Assembly (NCBI GenBank): GCA_017480225.1
Contig: JAFVBB010000004.1
Coordinates: 237,696-301,695 of the forward strand
Reading direction: 5' to 3'
Length of the DNA stretch: 64,000 nt
Origin: Bacteroidales bacterium
Lineage (GTDB): Bacteria > Bacteroidota > Bacteroidia > Bacteroidales > P3
Below are positions 55,506 through 63,370 of this stretch, one piece after another; positions within the stretch are counted from its first letter, which is position 1; each line of letters begins with the position of its first letter. The notes beneath the pieces were generated by a model that saw only the letters and a program-made list of their open reading frames with translations, did not search any database and was not told the origin of the DNA. The translations under genes were made by a program, and so were the position numbers.

Positions 55506-57632
55506 TTAGAAGAACTTGTTGCGTTGGTCTTTTATCTTTGCGGCGTCGCGAAGCACCTGTGCTATGGTCCAGTTCCCACGGGCATCGCGATTCGCTTTGT
55601 ATTGGTACATCTGGGTCATGCGCGATATTTCGTTTCCTGCAGGAGTGGTGGCACCCTTCTGTCCGACCTGCACAACGTAGACACCATTGGCTCCCTGCAC
55701 GGGGCCGACAAGGCCGGCGCTCTTGGCTGATGCTGCGGCAATGACTTTGGGCTCCATGCCGAACTTGCCAAGGTTGTAGCTGCTGAATGTCACGCTGTCA
55801 ATGGTGTCGACCTGGCTGTTGAGTGCCAATGCAACGGAGGCAATGTCCTTGCCGCCCTTGACGGCTGTTTCTGCCTTCTCTGCCAGCTGGCGGCCCATCA
55901 CGTCAATGCGCACCTGCTGCTCTATCATTTGTCGTGTTTGGTCGAAGGTTGCATAGCCTTTTCTGTACACGTCTTTGAGTGCCACGACCACAAACATGCC
56001 GTCACACTCGAACACTTGGTCGGCTACTGCTCCGGTTTTTGTGTCGTCATTGAACGCCCACTGCACAATGGATCGTGCATTGCTTACACCAGCCATGCGG
56101 TCGTCCATCACGAATACACTTGCGTTGCGCACTTGCATGTTCTGCTCACGGGCTGCGCTTTCCATTGCCTCGGCGGTGCGGTTGTGTCCTGCAAAAAGGT
56201 TGGCCTCATTGTATACCGCGCGGTTGGTGGCGTTGGATGGTATGATTTCACGTGTTATTGTCGCCACGCGATATTTCTTCACCATCGGGGTCTTGTCGGT
56301 CACTTTTACAACAAAGTAACCAACCCCTTGCGGGTGTTCGAAGACGAAACTTGTGCCAACCGGCGTGTTGACCAACTGCTCGTTTAGGAATCCGTAACCA
56401 CCGTCAAGTTGCCACTGCATGTCACCCATGGTCTCGCCCTTTTGAGGGTCGTCGCTGTACTGCTGCACAGCATCCTCGAAACTGATTTTTTTGCTGTTTA
56501 CAAGCGTCAGTACACTGTCGGCAAGGCTCTTGGCTGCATTGTTGCTGCGGGTGATTCCACCGCCGGCATTGCTGTTGAGTATATAGATGACACTGGCGCG
56601 GAGGCTGTCGGGACGCATGGCTGTGGCCATCACTTTGGCCATTACCCAGTTGTTGCCCACTCTTTCGGGTTCGATGAGTGTGCCTGCCTGTGCGTTTGCC
56701 ACCTTCTCATCGATTGGCGAGCGAAATTCGCTGGCACGCCTGTAGGTTGAGTCGTAACTACGGTCACTCTCGGCGTTGACGAAGAATGCCATCTCATCGT
56801 CTGGTGTCGTCTGCATGTCGGCCCACACCTTCTGAACCTCCTCCTCAATGGCCTTGAGGTCGTCCTGTGTGGGGTTTACCGGGAAGGTAATGAATTCGAG
56901 CAGGCGGCTTTCCTCGCGAATGCGGAACTCGGCAAGGTGCTCGTCATAGTAGCGCTTGAACTCTGATTCGGAGGGCTGTTCTGCATTGTCGGCCACAGTG
57001 TTGTAGGGGAGTGCCACGACCTGCATGTTGGTGGCGACAGATGACAATTCCGTCACTTTATCAGCAATGGCCTTGGGCATGTAGAAGCCCGCAGTGAGCA
57101 GGGTGGCGTATTTCTGCTGTTCGCGGTCTGTGCGCACGGCTTTCTCAAGCTCGACCCACTGCTGGCGTCGCATAGTGTCTATGTCGTTGAAATTCTCAAT
57201 CCAGTAGTTTACTTGCTGCACATCGAAGCGACCGGTCTTGGGGTCGGTGAACGACTGGCGTACAAACGGATGGATAAAGTTGCCGACATACATGTCGTTC
57301 AACTCTGCAGCTGTCACTTGGAGGCCGATTTTTTGCGTCTCCGCGTCGATGAGTGTCTGCTCTACCCACTGTTGCCATACTTGGTTGCGCAGCTGGTTCT
57401 CCACTTCGGACGGCACTTGTGCTGTCTGGTACTGCATCTTGTAGTTGTTCTCGGCTTCGGCCACCAACTCGTTGAAGCGTTGCGAGGTCATGGTGTTGCC
57501 GTTCACCTTGCCCACGTCGGGTATTCCTCCGCGGTTTTTGGTGAGGTCACCAAGGATGAATGCCAAGATGGCAATACCGACAATGGCCACCGCCCAAACG
57601 GAATTCTTTCTGATGCTGCCAATGATTCCCAT
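55506..57632 (-). CDS. PpiD-like periplasmic peptidyl-prolyl isomerase/chaperone
   Basis: 708 aa. One N-terminal membrane helix (NSVWAVAIVGIAILAFILGDL), a SurA-N-like chaperone domain (about 40-215), a parvulin-like domain (about 345-460, with ISFEDAVQQYSDDPQKGETMGDMQW and FVFEHPQGVGYFVVKVTD), and a C-terminal half with a second, divergent parvulin-like segment. It helps outer-membrane proteins fold after translocation. Anchored in the inner membrane like E. coli PpiD. First gene of the ppiD-M23-dxr-rseP-lptG run; its -7 box lies at 57689. Confidence 0.88.
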   Translation of the reverse strand: MGIIGSIRKNSVWAVAIVGIAILAFILGDLTKNRGGIPDVGKVNGNTMTSQRFNELVAEAENNYKMQYQTAQVPSEVENQLRNQVWQQWVEQTLIDAETQKIGLQVTAAELNDMYVGNFIHPFVRQSFTDPKTGRFDVQQVNYWIENFNDIDTMRRQQWVELEKAVRTDREQQKYATLLTAGFYMPKAIADKVTELSSVATNMQVVALPYNTVADNAEQPSESEFKRYYDEHLAEFRIREESRLLEFITFPVNPTQDDLKAIEEEVQKVWADMQTTPDDEMAFFVNAESDRSYDSTYRRASEFRSPIDEKVANAQAGTLIEPERVGNNWVMAKVMATAMRPDSLRASVIYILNSNAGGGITRSNNAAKSLADSVLTLVNSKKISFEDAVQQYSDDPQKGETMGDMQWQLDGGYGFLNEQLVNTPVGTSFVFEHPQGVGYFVVKVTDKTPMVKKYRVATITREIIPSNATNRAVYNEANLFAGHNRTAEAMESAAREQNMQVRNASVFVMDDRMAGVSNARSIVQWAFNDDTKTGAVADQVFECDGMFVVVALKDVYRKGYATFDQTRQMIEQQVRIDVMGRQLAEKAETAVKGGKDIASVALALNSQVDTIDSVTFSSYNLGKFGMEPKVIAAASAKSAGLVGPVQGANGVYVVQVGQKGATTPAGNEISRMTQMYQYKANRDARGNWTIAQVLRDAAKIKDQRNKFF

Positions 57633-57688
57633 GTCTGTTTTGTGTTGTTTGTTATTTTACTTGTTCTTGTTCGCGCTTTTTAAGTGTG

Positions 57689-57696
57689 CAAAAATA
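57689..57696 (-). promoter_or_regulatory. promoter -7 box of the ppiD-dxr-rseP-lptG operon
   Basis: TATTTTTG on the minus strand, about 57 bases before the start at 57632. The rest of the 217-base gap to cdd shows nothing further. Confidence 0.55.
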
Positions 57697-57849
57697 CAAA
57701 TAAAAACGAGTGCGTCGAAATTTTTTTTAGTCCGCAGTTATGAACGCCCTGTTAAATACCATAGAACCAGCGTATAGGTGCCGGGTAAAAATTATTGTCT
57801 GTTAGTGTGTGTCCGCCATGCAACAAGGTGATGCGGAACTGTGTCGATG

Positions 57850-58323
57850 CTAAAATCGAAATGCGAATGGCAGCAGGTCACCCACGCTTCCAAATTCGCG
57901 AATGCAGTTCTTGTTCACATAGCATAGCACGCGCATAGGGTGTCCTTGCGCTGCTTCGTACTCGGCAAGCACCTGGCGGCAAGCGCCGCACGGTGATGCT
58001 TCGCAAAGTTCGCCGTTCTGGTTCCTTCCTGCAATGGCAAGTGCCTTGTAATCGCGCATTTGTGGCATCTGGGCTGCTGCTGCGAATATGGCGGTACGCT
58101 CGGCACAAAGTCCTGATGGGTAGGCTGCGTTTTCTTGGTTGTTGCCAATGTGCAGACTGCCGTCTGCCAACCGGAGCGCCGCGCCGACGTGAAAGTGCGA
58201 GTATGGCGCATAGGCTCCGTCGGCAGCGTCGATTGCGGCTTCCATCAGCAGACGGTCGCTGTCATTCAATTCTTCCATGCCGCGATACTCATGGCATTTG
58301 ATGGTCAGTGATTGCTCTTTCAT
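57850..58323 (-). CDS. cdd: cytidine deaminase
   Basis: 157 aa from ATG 58323. Zinc-dependent deaminase: CAERTAIFAAAAQ, with the first zinc Cys and the catalytic Glu, and PCGACRQVLAEY, with the other two Cys, are intact. AYAPYSHFHVGAALRLADG is the substrate pocket. It deaminates cytidine and deoxycytidine in pyrimidine salvage. The start overlaps the end of the WbqC-like gene by 4 bases; last gene of a six-gene run. Confidence 0.93.
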   Translation of the reverse strand: MKEQSLTIKCHEYRGMEELNDSDRLLMEAAIDAADGAYAPYSHFHVGAALRLADGSLHIGNNQENAAYPSGLCAERTAIFAAAAQMPQMRDYKALAIAGRNQNGELCEASPCGACRQVLAEYEAAQGHPMRVLCYVNKNCIREFGSVGDLLPFAFRF

Positions 58324-58934
58324 GTTGTTTCCAAGTTGGTTATGTAGGTATTGGCCTCTGGCCCAAGGTTCATGAGCAGATCTATGGCACTCAAGTCCCA
58401 AAGGAATGGCATTCGATCTGCAAATACCTGATAGTATGGCTTTGGAGTGAATATTTGCTGCTGTTTCTTGGGAGAAAATGCTGTGCGGTAGTCGGCGGGC
58501 GTGTCCTTTGGCGGTGCAAATTCCACTGTCTGTGATGTTGATGTGTTGATTCCAAGGTGTTTGAGCAGCCACGACAGTAAGGCTTGGTTGAGATCAATCA
58601 GCAGTTTGTGGTTTGTATTGAGTATGTCGGCCAGTCCGTCAGCATAGTAGAGGTAGTATGGCGATGCGGCGTAGGCAGCCTGTATGGTGCGCAGGTGCTG
58701 CACGTTCCACCTTGTGCTGTAGTCAATGGCGACCTCATCGGTGCGACTATGGTTGTGTCGCAAAGTTGGAACAGTAAGAGTCCTCGCTCCTTCGGCGGTG
58801 GCTATTACAGTCCTGTTCCGGCAGGTCTGTTTTGGGAATGTCTCCTTGACCTCAATCATTACGGCATTGTGCCTTGCCATTGTGGCAACATATTGGATTG
58901 GTGGTAAATAGGCTGTGGAGAATATGGGGGTCAT
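58320..58934 (-). CDS. WbqC-like family protein
   Basis: 204 aa. FSTAYLPPIQYVATMARHNAVMIEV at the N-terminus (the P-Q-Y segment) and TVPTLRHNHSRTDEVAID with WNVQHLRTIQAAYAASPYYLYY are the WbqC family blocks. The family is often found near polysaccharide genes but its activity is not known. It sits in an operon with rsmA and cdd; 4-base overlaps on both sides. Confidence 0.8.
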   Translation of the reverse strand: MTPIFSTAYLPPIQYVATMARHNAVMIEVKETFPKQTCRNRTVIATAEGARTLTVPTLRHNHSRTDEVAIDYSTRWNVQHLRTIQAAYAASPYYLYYADGLADILNTNHKLLIDLNQALLSWLLKHLGINTSTSQTVEFAPPKDTPADYRTAFSPKKQQQIFTPKPYYQVFADRMPFLWDLSAIDLLMNLGPEANTYITNLETT

Positions 58935-59386
58935 CTTGAGGAGATCATTATCGATGTCAGATTCTCTTTCTCGAAGTATAGCTCAATCCCGGCGTCGATA
59001 GAGTACATGACTTTTTCCACAGGGTCTTCCAGATACTCTAATTCTATATCGTTGAAACCCATGTTGTTCATGAGTTTTCTTGCTTGTTTCAGATTCAGGG
59101 AGAACAGTTTTGATCCATTCAATGTGCAGGCGGTGTTTGTAGTGTCTATGCAATCCAGCGCCCTCGCTTCTCCGTTGAAAAAGAGGCTGGTCTGTATCTC
59201 TTCGTATGTCAGAATAGTGAATGGATTGTCGAAGCAGTCTATCTTCTCCTCCATTTCCGTTGGTGTTCCAAGCAGAGAGGTGGCATCTGCAATGCTCATG
59301 CCGAACTCTATCGGCCCAAGCCCTTGGTGAGGCTTCACTTCAAACTTGATGTCTTTTGCGGTCATGACTACAATTCGCTTCTTCAT
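58931..59386 (-). CDS. hypothetical protein with GPIEFGMS segment
   Basis: 151 aa, no signal peptide or membrane helix, AT-richer than neighbours. GLGPIEFGMSIADATSLLG near the N-terminus resembles the segment by which SmpA/BamE-like and some nuclease-immunity-like small proteins begin, but the rest is not recognised. It may have two repeated halves (LEYLEDPVEKVMYSIDAGIELYFEKE resembles FDNPFTILTYEEIQTSLFFNGE), suggesting a two-lobed alpha/beta fold. It overlaps the genes on both sides by 4 bases, so it is translated in the operon. Confidence 0.6.
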   Translation of the reverse strand: MKKRIVVMTAKDIKFEVKPHQGLGPIEFGMSIADATSLLGTPTEMEEKIDCFDNPFTILTYEEIQTSLFFNGEARALDCIDTTNTACTLNGSKLFSLNLKQARKLMNNMGFNDIELEYLEDPVEKVMYSIDAGIELYFEKENLTSIMISSR

Positions 59387-59964
59387 GCGGCGTTGACTGC
59401 CGTTGCTGCTATTGCCGCCACTATCATTAGCGACGACAGTGCTATCCAGCGTTTTTGGCGTAGATTAGTGTGTTGGCGACCCATCATCGCGCCAAAGTGG
59501 CCAAGCAGTATGGTCAGCCCCAGCAGTGGCCACACCACAATGTGCAGACTGTGACGGTTCCCGTCGGCACAGCCAACACCCAAGCCGAGCAGCAGTATGT
59601 TTATTCCTGTCGCCATAGCCATCATTATCACCGGATGGTTCACTGCCGGGTCGATTGCCGTCTTGTTCTTTTTTCTCCGCAAGTACGGCCTCAACTGGCG
59701 TAGGGCGACGAATGCTCCGAGCACCGCCAGCAGCAGTGCGTTCTCTTTTGCGTACAGGTCGGCGCCATTAGCGGAGCTGAATCTTACCAGTTGCCCCACA
59801 ATAACTCCCAGCAGGTACAAGCCAGTGTGTATCACCGCCACTGTCAGTGTGGCCAGCAGCGACTGGCTTGGCCGCATGTCTGCCGTCTTGTTGTGTCTGT
59901 AAAGCAGAAGCATGTCGGCAATGCCGATGGCGAGTGCCATGGCGAGCATTGATATCACTGACAT
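59383..59964 (-). CDS. small integral membrane protein, MntP-like
   Basis: 193 aa from ATG 59964 with six predicted membrane helices. The paired segments MALAIGIADMLLLYRHN and MMAMATGINILLLGLGVG stand where MntP manganese exporters carry their two acidic-residue helices (LAMDAFAVS and LATSIDALAVG). Here the first Asp is displaced and the second is Asn, so transport of manganese is doubtful. It overlaps the rsmA end by 10 bases. Confidence 0.5.
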   Translation of the reverse strand: MSVISMLAMALAIGIADMLLLYRHNKTADMRPSQSLLATLTVAVIHTGLYLLGVIVGQLVRFSSANGADLYAKENALLLAVLGAFVALRQLRPYLRRKKNKTAIDPAVNHPVIMMAMATGINILLLGLGVGCADGNRHSLHIVVWPLLGLTILLGHFGAMMGRQHTNLRQKRWIALSSLMIVAAIAATAVNAA

Positions 59965-60722
59965 TGTTCTATTGTTTGTGTGAGTGTGATGAATTGCTCT
60001 ACCGACAGCTGCTCTGCCCGTTTGGCGAGTGTCTCGTCGGGAACCGTGTCGATTGGAAGCGCTGCCGCCCGCAGGGCGTTGCGCAGCGTTTTGCGGCGCA
60101 GGTTGAACCCGGCCTTTACTGTCCTGACAAACATCTTCTCGTCGCACGGCAGCTGCTCCACGCTGTTGCGGGTAAGCCTTATCACTGCCGATTTCACCTT
60201 TGGCGGCGGGTTGAACACAGTCTCGCTGACGGTGAAAAGGTACTCTATGTCGTAGAATGCCCCCAGCAGTACGCTCAAGATGCCGTAGGTTTTGCTGCCG
60301 GGGGCAGCGGCCACGCGTTCTGCCACCTCTTTCTGGAACATGCCAACCACCTCGTCCACGTTTGCCCTGTGGTCGAACACGCGGAAGAGTATCTGCGACG
60401 AAATGTTGTAGGGGAAGTTGCCGATTATTGCCAGCCTGCTGTCAGGGTGGGGCAACAGGTCCAGTTTAAGGAAGTCACCCTCGATGACGTCGAGCTGTGG
60501 GAACTCGTCGTGCAGATAGTCGACGCTTTCCCGGTCAATCTCCACCGCGTGGAAGTCGGGCAGGCCGTCGGACAGTAGATACTTGGTCAGCACGCCCATG
60601 CCCGGCCCAATCTCCAGCACACGGCAGTCCGTGCGTCGCAGGCTTGAGGCTATGCGGCGCGCAATGCTTTCATCGGTCAGAAAGTGCTGTCCCAGGTGTT
60701 TCTTTGCTTTTACTTGGTTCAT
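59955..60722 (-). CDS. rsmA: 16S rRNA dimethyladenosine transferase
   Basis: 255 aa from the Met of MNQVKAKKHLGQHFLTDESI. Dimethylates A1518 and A1519 of 16S rRNA. KHLGQHFL, the SAM loop VLEIGPGMGVLTKYLL, AVEIDRES, and NFPYNISSQILFR (catalytic NxPY, here NFPY) are intact. The C-terminal helical domain ends EQFITLTQTIEQ. 4-base overlap with the upstream TPR protein gene. Confidence 0.95.
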   Translation of the reverse strand: MNQVKAKKHLGQHFLTDESIARRIASSLRRTDCRVLEIGPGMGVLTKYLLSDGLPDFHAVEIDRESVDYLHDEFPQLDVIEGDFLKLDLLPHPDSRLAIIGNFPYNISSQILFRVFDHRANVDEVVGMFQKEVAERVAAAPGSKTYGILSVLLGAFYDIEYLFTVSETVFNPPPKVKSAVIRLTRNSVEQLPCDEKMFVRTVKAGFNLRRKTLRNALRAAALPIDTVPDETLAKRAEQLSVEQFITLTQTIEQCQ

Positions 60723-62536
60723 CTTTTTTTGAGGGCATTGTAGCGTTGTCGCGCACGTTCGGTGTACAGGCTTGTGGGGTAGTCCAGCAGCAGCCTCTCG
60801 TAGCATTGCATGGCTGTGTCCGGGTCGCCGAGGAACTGCTCGTTTATCTCAGCCCGCATGAAAATGGCGTCGTCGGCCGTGATGTCATCCGGGTAATGGT
60901 CGGCCAGCCTGGCCAGTATCGAGTCTGCCTCCGTGTACCGCTGCTGCCTGGCTCGTATCTGCGCCTTGCGAAGCATCGTCTCGTCGTGCAGCGGATGGAA
61001 CAGTGACGACCGTTCCACGGCGTCGAATTTCTCCCACGCCTGGTCGAGCATCCCCCTGTACAGCAGCAGGTCGGCGTCGGCGAAGGGTTCGAGCGTGTTG
61101 TAGGTGCTGTCGTCGTCCATGTTGTCCGAAATCAGTAACGACAGCTCCATGGCGTCGTTGGCGATGAGTTTGCTGGTCGACGAGCGCAGCACGTTGAGCT
61201 GTGATGCCGCCCAGGTGAAGTCGTGGGTGAAGTACGACAGCCTTGCGTTGCGGAATTTTGCTGCCGAGCCAAGAAGATCCTCACGGTTGCTCTTCTCCAC
61301 TTGCGAGTAGAGGAGCGATGCGTCCCACGGTTCGCCTGCGAAAAGCAGCAGGTCGGCCAGCTCCAGTTTCACCGAGTCGCGCACCTTTGCTGGCAGCCGC
61401 TTCATGTCCAGCAGGTCGTCAAGCAGATCCACGGCCTGCTGTTGTTCTGTGCCGTGGTAGGCCAGCAGGTCTGCGTAGTGCCTCATCAGTGTGGCGCTCT
61501 TCTCGTTGCGCCCCAGTTCTTCGAGCGTTGACTGGTACTTCGCCTTCATCTCCTTGTAGGCCTGCGGCGTCAGCTGGTGCCCGCCCTGCAGCCTGGCGTG
61601 CTCCACCTCGAGCTCGCCCGTCCTGGCGGCAAAGTAGTGGTCGTCGCCACGCCCCTTGGCCTGCACTGTCTTGTAGGCCTCGGCGGCCACGTCGAGGCTG
61701 CCGTTTTTCAGCGCTATCGAGGCCACGCGCATCAGCTGCTCCGTGCCCTGTCCTGGATAGCGTGCGTCGATGGCGCGCGCCTGTTCCAGGGCGAACATGA
61801 AGTCGCTTTCCTGCAGCGCGAACCACAGCAGCATGTCCTGGTAGGTGCGATTTTCGGGATGGCTGCGCACGCGGTCCACCAGCGCGGCGCGCACACCGTC
61901 GGCCAGCCTCTGGTCCGGGGCTTCTTGCAGCGCGCGTCCCAGTGAGGCCTGCACGCTTTGCATCATGCCTGGCTGCCCGTCGATGAGGTCGAAGTATTGT
62001 GCCGTCATGGCGCCGTAGTCGCCTTGCTTCTGGTAGAGGCTGGTGAGCTCGTTGAAGTAGAGCGAGGGGTTCTGCGTCTTGGCGCGTGCCGCCAGGTAGG
62101 TCGCTATGGCGCGGTCGGTGTGGCCTGTCCTTACGAAGGCCTGCGCCAGGTCGGGCACAGGCTGCTGGTCGGCGGTGACTTGGCCAATGGCCTTGTCGAA
62201 GCAGGCCTCCGCTTTCTTGCGGTTGTGCTGCTGCTCGTGTATATGGCCCTGGTCCACCAGCAACGACAGGTCGGCGCGGTGCTCTTTCATTCGCCGTTCC
62301 ACCAGCCGCATGGCGTCGCGGTATTCGCCCATGCGCATGTAAGTGTCAAGCAAGCGGCTGTAGTGGTACTTGTTCTGTCCGCGCGAGTAGAGGCTCTCAT
62401 ACAGCTGGGCGGCCTGCGCCAGCTCGCCGTTGTCGTAGTGGTATGCGGCCAGCTGCTCGTCGGTCTGTTGGCCGACGGCGGCGTTGCAGGCCAGCAGCAG
62501 CGCAAGGCACACTATGATTGGCAGGCGGGTTTCCAT
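60719..62536 (-). CDS. exported tetratricopeptide repeat protein
   Basis: 605 aa from the Met of the signal peptide (METRLPIIVCLALLLACNAAVG); an open frame upstream crosses the tRNA and is not coding. About 12-14 TPR-like helical pairs fill the protein (for example YDNGELAQAAQLYESLYS, RAIATYLAARAKTQNPSLYF, DPDTAMQCYERLLLDYPTSLYTERAR at the end), the last part resembling YfgC/BamD-style outer-membrane biogenesis TPRs. It is a periplasmic adaptor of unknown partner. First gene of the operon; it could also receive read-through from tRNA-Lys. Confidence 0.8.
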   Translation of the reverse strand: METRLPIIVCLALLLACNAAVGQQTDEQLAAYHYDNGELAQAAQLYESLYSRGQNKYHYSRLLDTYMRMGEYRDAMRLVERRMKEHRADLSLLVDQGHIHEQQHNRKKAEACFDKAIGQVTADQQPVPDLAQAFVRTGHTDRAIATYLAARAKTQNPSLYFNELTSLYQKQGDYGAMTAQYFDLIDGQPGMMQSVQASLGRALQEAPDQRLADGVRAALVDRVRSHPENRTYQDMLLWFALQESDFMFALEQARAIDARYPGQGTEQLMRVASIALKNGSLDVAAEAYKTVQAKGRGDDHYFAARTGELEVEHARLQGGHQLTPQAYKEMKAKYQSTLEELGRNEKSATLMRHYADLLAYHGTEQQQAVDLLDDLLDMKRLPAKVRDSVKLELADLLLFAGEPWDASLLYSQVEKSNREDLLGSAAKFRNARLSYFTHDFTWAASQLNVLRSSTSKLIANDAMELSLLISDNMDDDSTYNTLEPFADADLLLYRGMLDQAWEKFDAVERSSLFHPLHDETMLRKAQIRARQQRYTEADSILARLADHYPDDITADDAIFMRAEINEQFLGDPDTAMQCYERLLLDYPTSLYTERARQRYNALKKR

Positions 62537-62543
62537 CACTGTA

Positions 62544-62577
62544 AAAAAGCCGGAAAAAACGATTTTTCTTCCGGCTT
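62544..62577 (-). terminator. terminator of tRNA-Lys
   Basis: On the minus strand the stem AAGCCGGAA (62577-62569) with TTCCGGCTT (62554-62546) starts at the base after the tRNA CCA end and is followed by TTTT. The loop is A/T-rich. Confidence 0.8.
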
Positions 62578-62653
62578 TGGTGACCCAGCTGGGGCTCGAA
62601 CCCAGGACCCCAACATTAAAAGTGTTGTGCTCTACCTGCTGAGCTACTGAGTC
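62578..62653 (-). tRNA. tRNA-Lys (UUU)
   Basis: 76 bases including an encoded CCA. Acceptor GACTCAG pairs with CTGGGTC (one G-U), discriminator A. D arm AGCTCAGCAGGTAGAGC, anticodon stem CAACA/TGTTG with loop CTTTTAA (anticodon UUU), variable loop GGGTC, T arm CTGGG-TTCGAGC-CCCAG. The cloverleaf is complete. A terminator follows directly. Confidence 0.96.
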
Positions 62654-62683
62654 AACGCTCACTTGTGTTTCAAAAACAGGCTG

Positions 62684-62691
62684 CAAAATTA
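62684..62691 (-). promoter_or_regulatory. promoter -7 box of tRNA-Lys
   Basis: TAATTTTG on the minus strand, 31 bases upstream of the mature 5' end, with TTTTTCC-type T-rich sequence further upstream. Confidence 0.55.
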
Positions 62692-62860
62692 CAACTTTTT
62701 CCACATATGGCCAAATCTTTTTACTCCGCAATGTTGGAAATATTTTGTATCTTGCTGGTTGTTTGGAGTGTATCGGTGTGTCTGTTTGTGTGTGCGGCGT
62801 GGTGGCTTTTGCCGATAAAGTGGAGGTGCGGGCTTCGGTTGCCGAGTTTTGGAGTGTCTG

Positions 62861-63352
62861 TCACAGCAGTTTTATCGCTATCGCGGCACACGCCTCGGCA
62901 TCGGCCAGGGCGTGGTGGTGGTTCTCCAGGCAGTAGCCGCACGCCTCGCTGACCGTGTGCAGCTGGTGGTTGGGCAGCCCTTTCAGCTTCCGTCGCGAGG
63001 CTTGCAGCGTGTCGAGGAAAGTGTAGTCAGGCCAGTCCATGCGGTATACCCCCATCACCGAGCGCAGGCACCCGGCGTCGAAGCGGGCGTTGTGCGCCAC
63101 CAGCGGCAGCCCCTCTATCAGCGGCTCCACCTTGCGCCACACGTCAGGGAACAGCTCCGCCCCGTCGGTGTCGTCACGGCTCAGCCCGTGCACCCTGCGG
63201 CAGAACCAGGCGTAGTAGTTCGGCTCAGGCTGTATGAGGCTGTAGAAGCGGTCGGCCACCTCGCCGCCGCGCACCACCACCACCCCCACGCTGCACACAC
63301 TGCAGCTGTGCTCGTTGGCTGTCTCGAAGTCTATTGCCGCAAAGTCGAGCAT
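62861..63352 (-). CDS. DEDDh 3'-5' exonuclease (DnaQ-like)
   Basis: 163 aa. Exo I DFAAIDFETAN (Asp 8, Glu 10), Exo II LVAHNARFDAGCL, Exo III HHALADAEACA with the catalytic His. The whole protein is the exonuclease domain, so it is a stand-alone DnaQ/oligoribonuclease-like enzyme rather than a polymerase fusion. It trims DNA or RNA 3' ends. It starts 18 bases after the aspartokinase gene end, so both may share a transcript. Confidence 0.88.
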   Translation of the reverse strand: MLDFAAIDFETANEHSCSVCSVGVVVVRGGEVADRFYSLIQPEPNYYAWFCRRVHGLSRDDTDGAELFPDVWRKVEPLIEGLPLVAHNARFDAGCLRSVMGVYRMDWPDYTFLDTLQASRRKLKGLPNHQLHTVSEACGYCLENHHHALADAEACAAIAIKLL

Positions 63353-63370
63353 GTGTCGTGGCTTTGTGGA

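Noticed and set aside
60719-62731. Longer TPR protein starting at 62731, upstream of the tRNA
   Set aside because: The extra 65 codons are tRNA-Lys and terminator sequence; the Met at 62536 begins a clear signal peptide.
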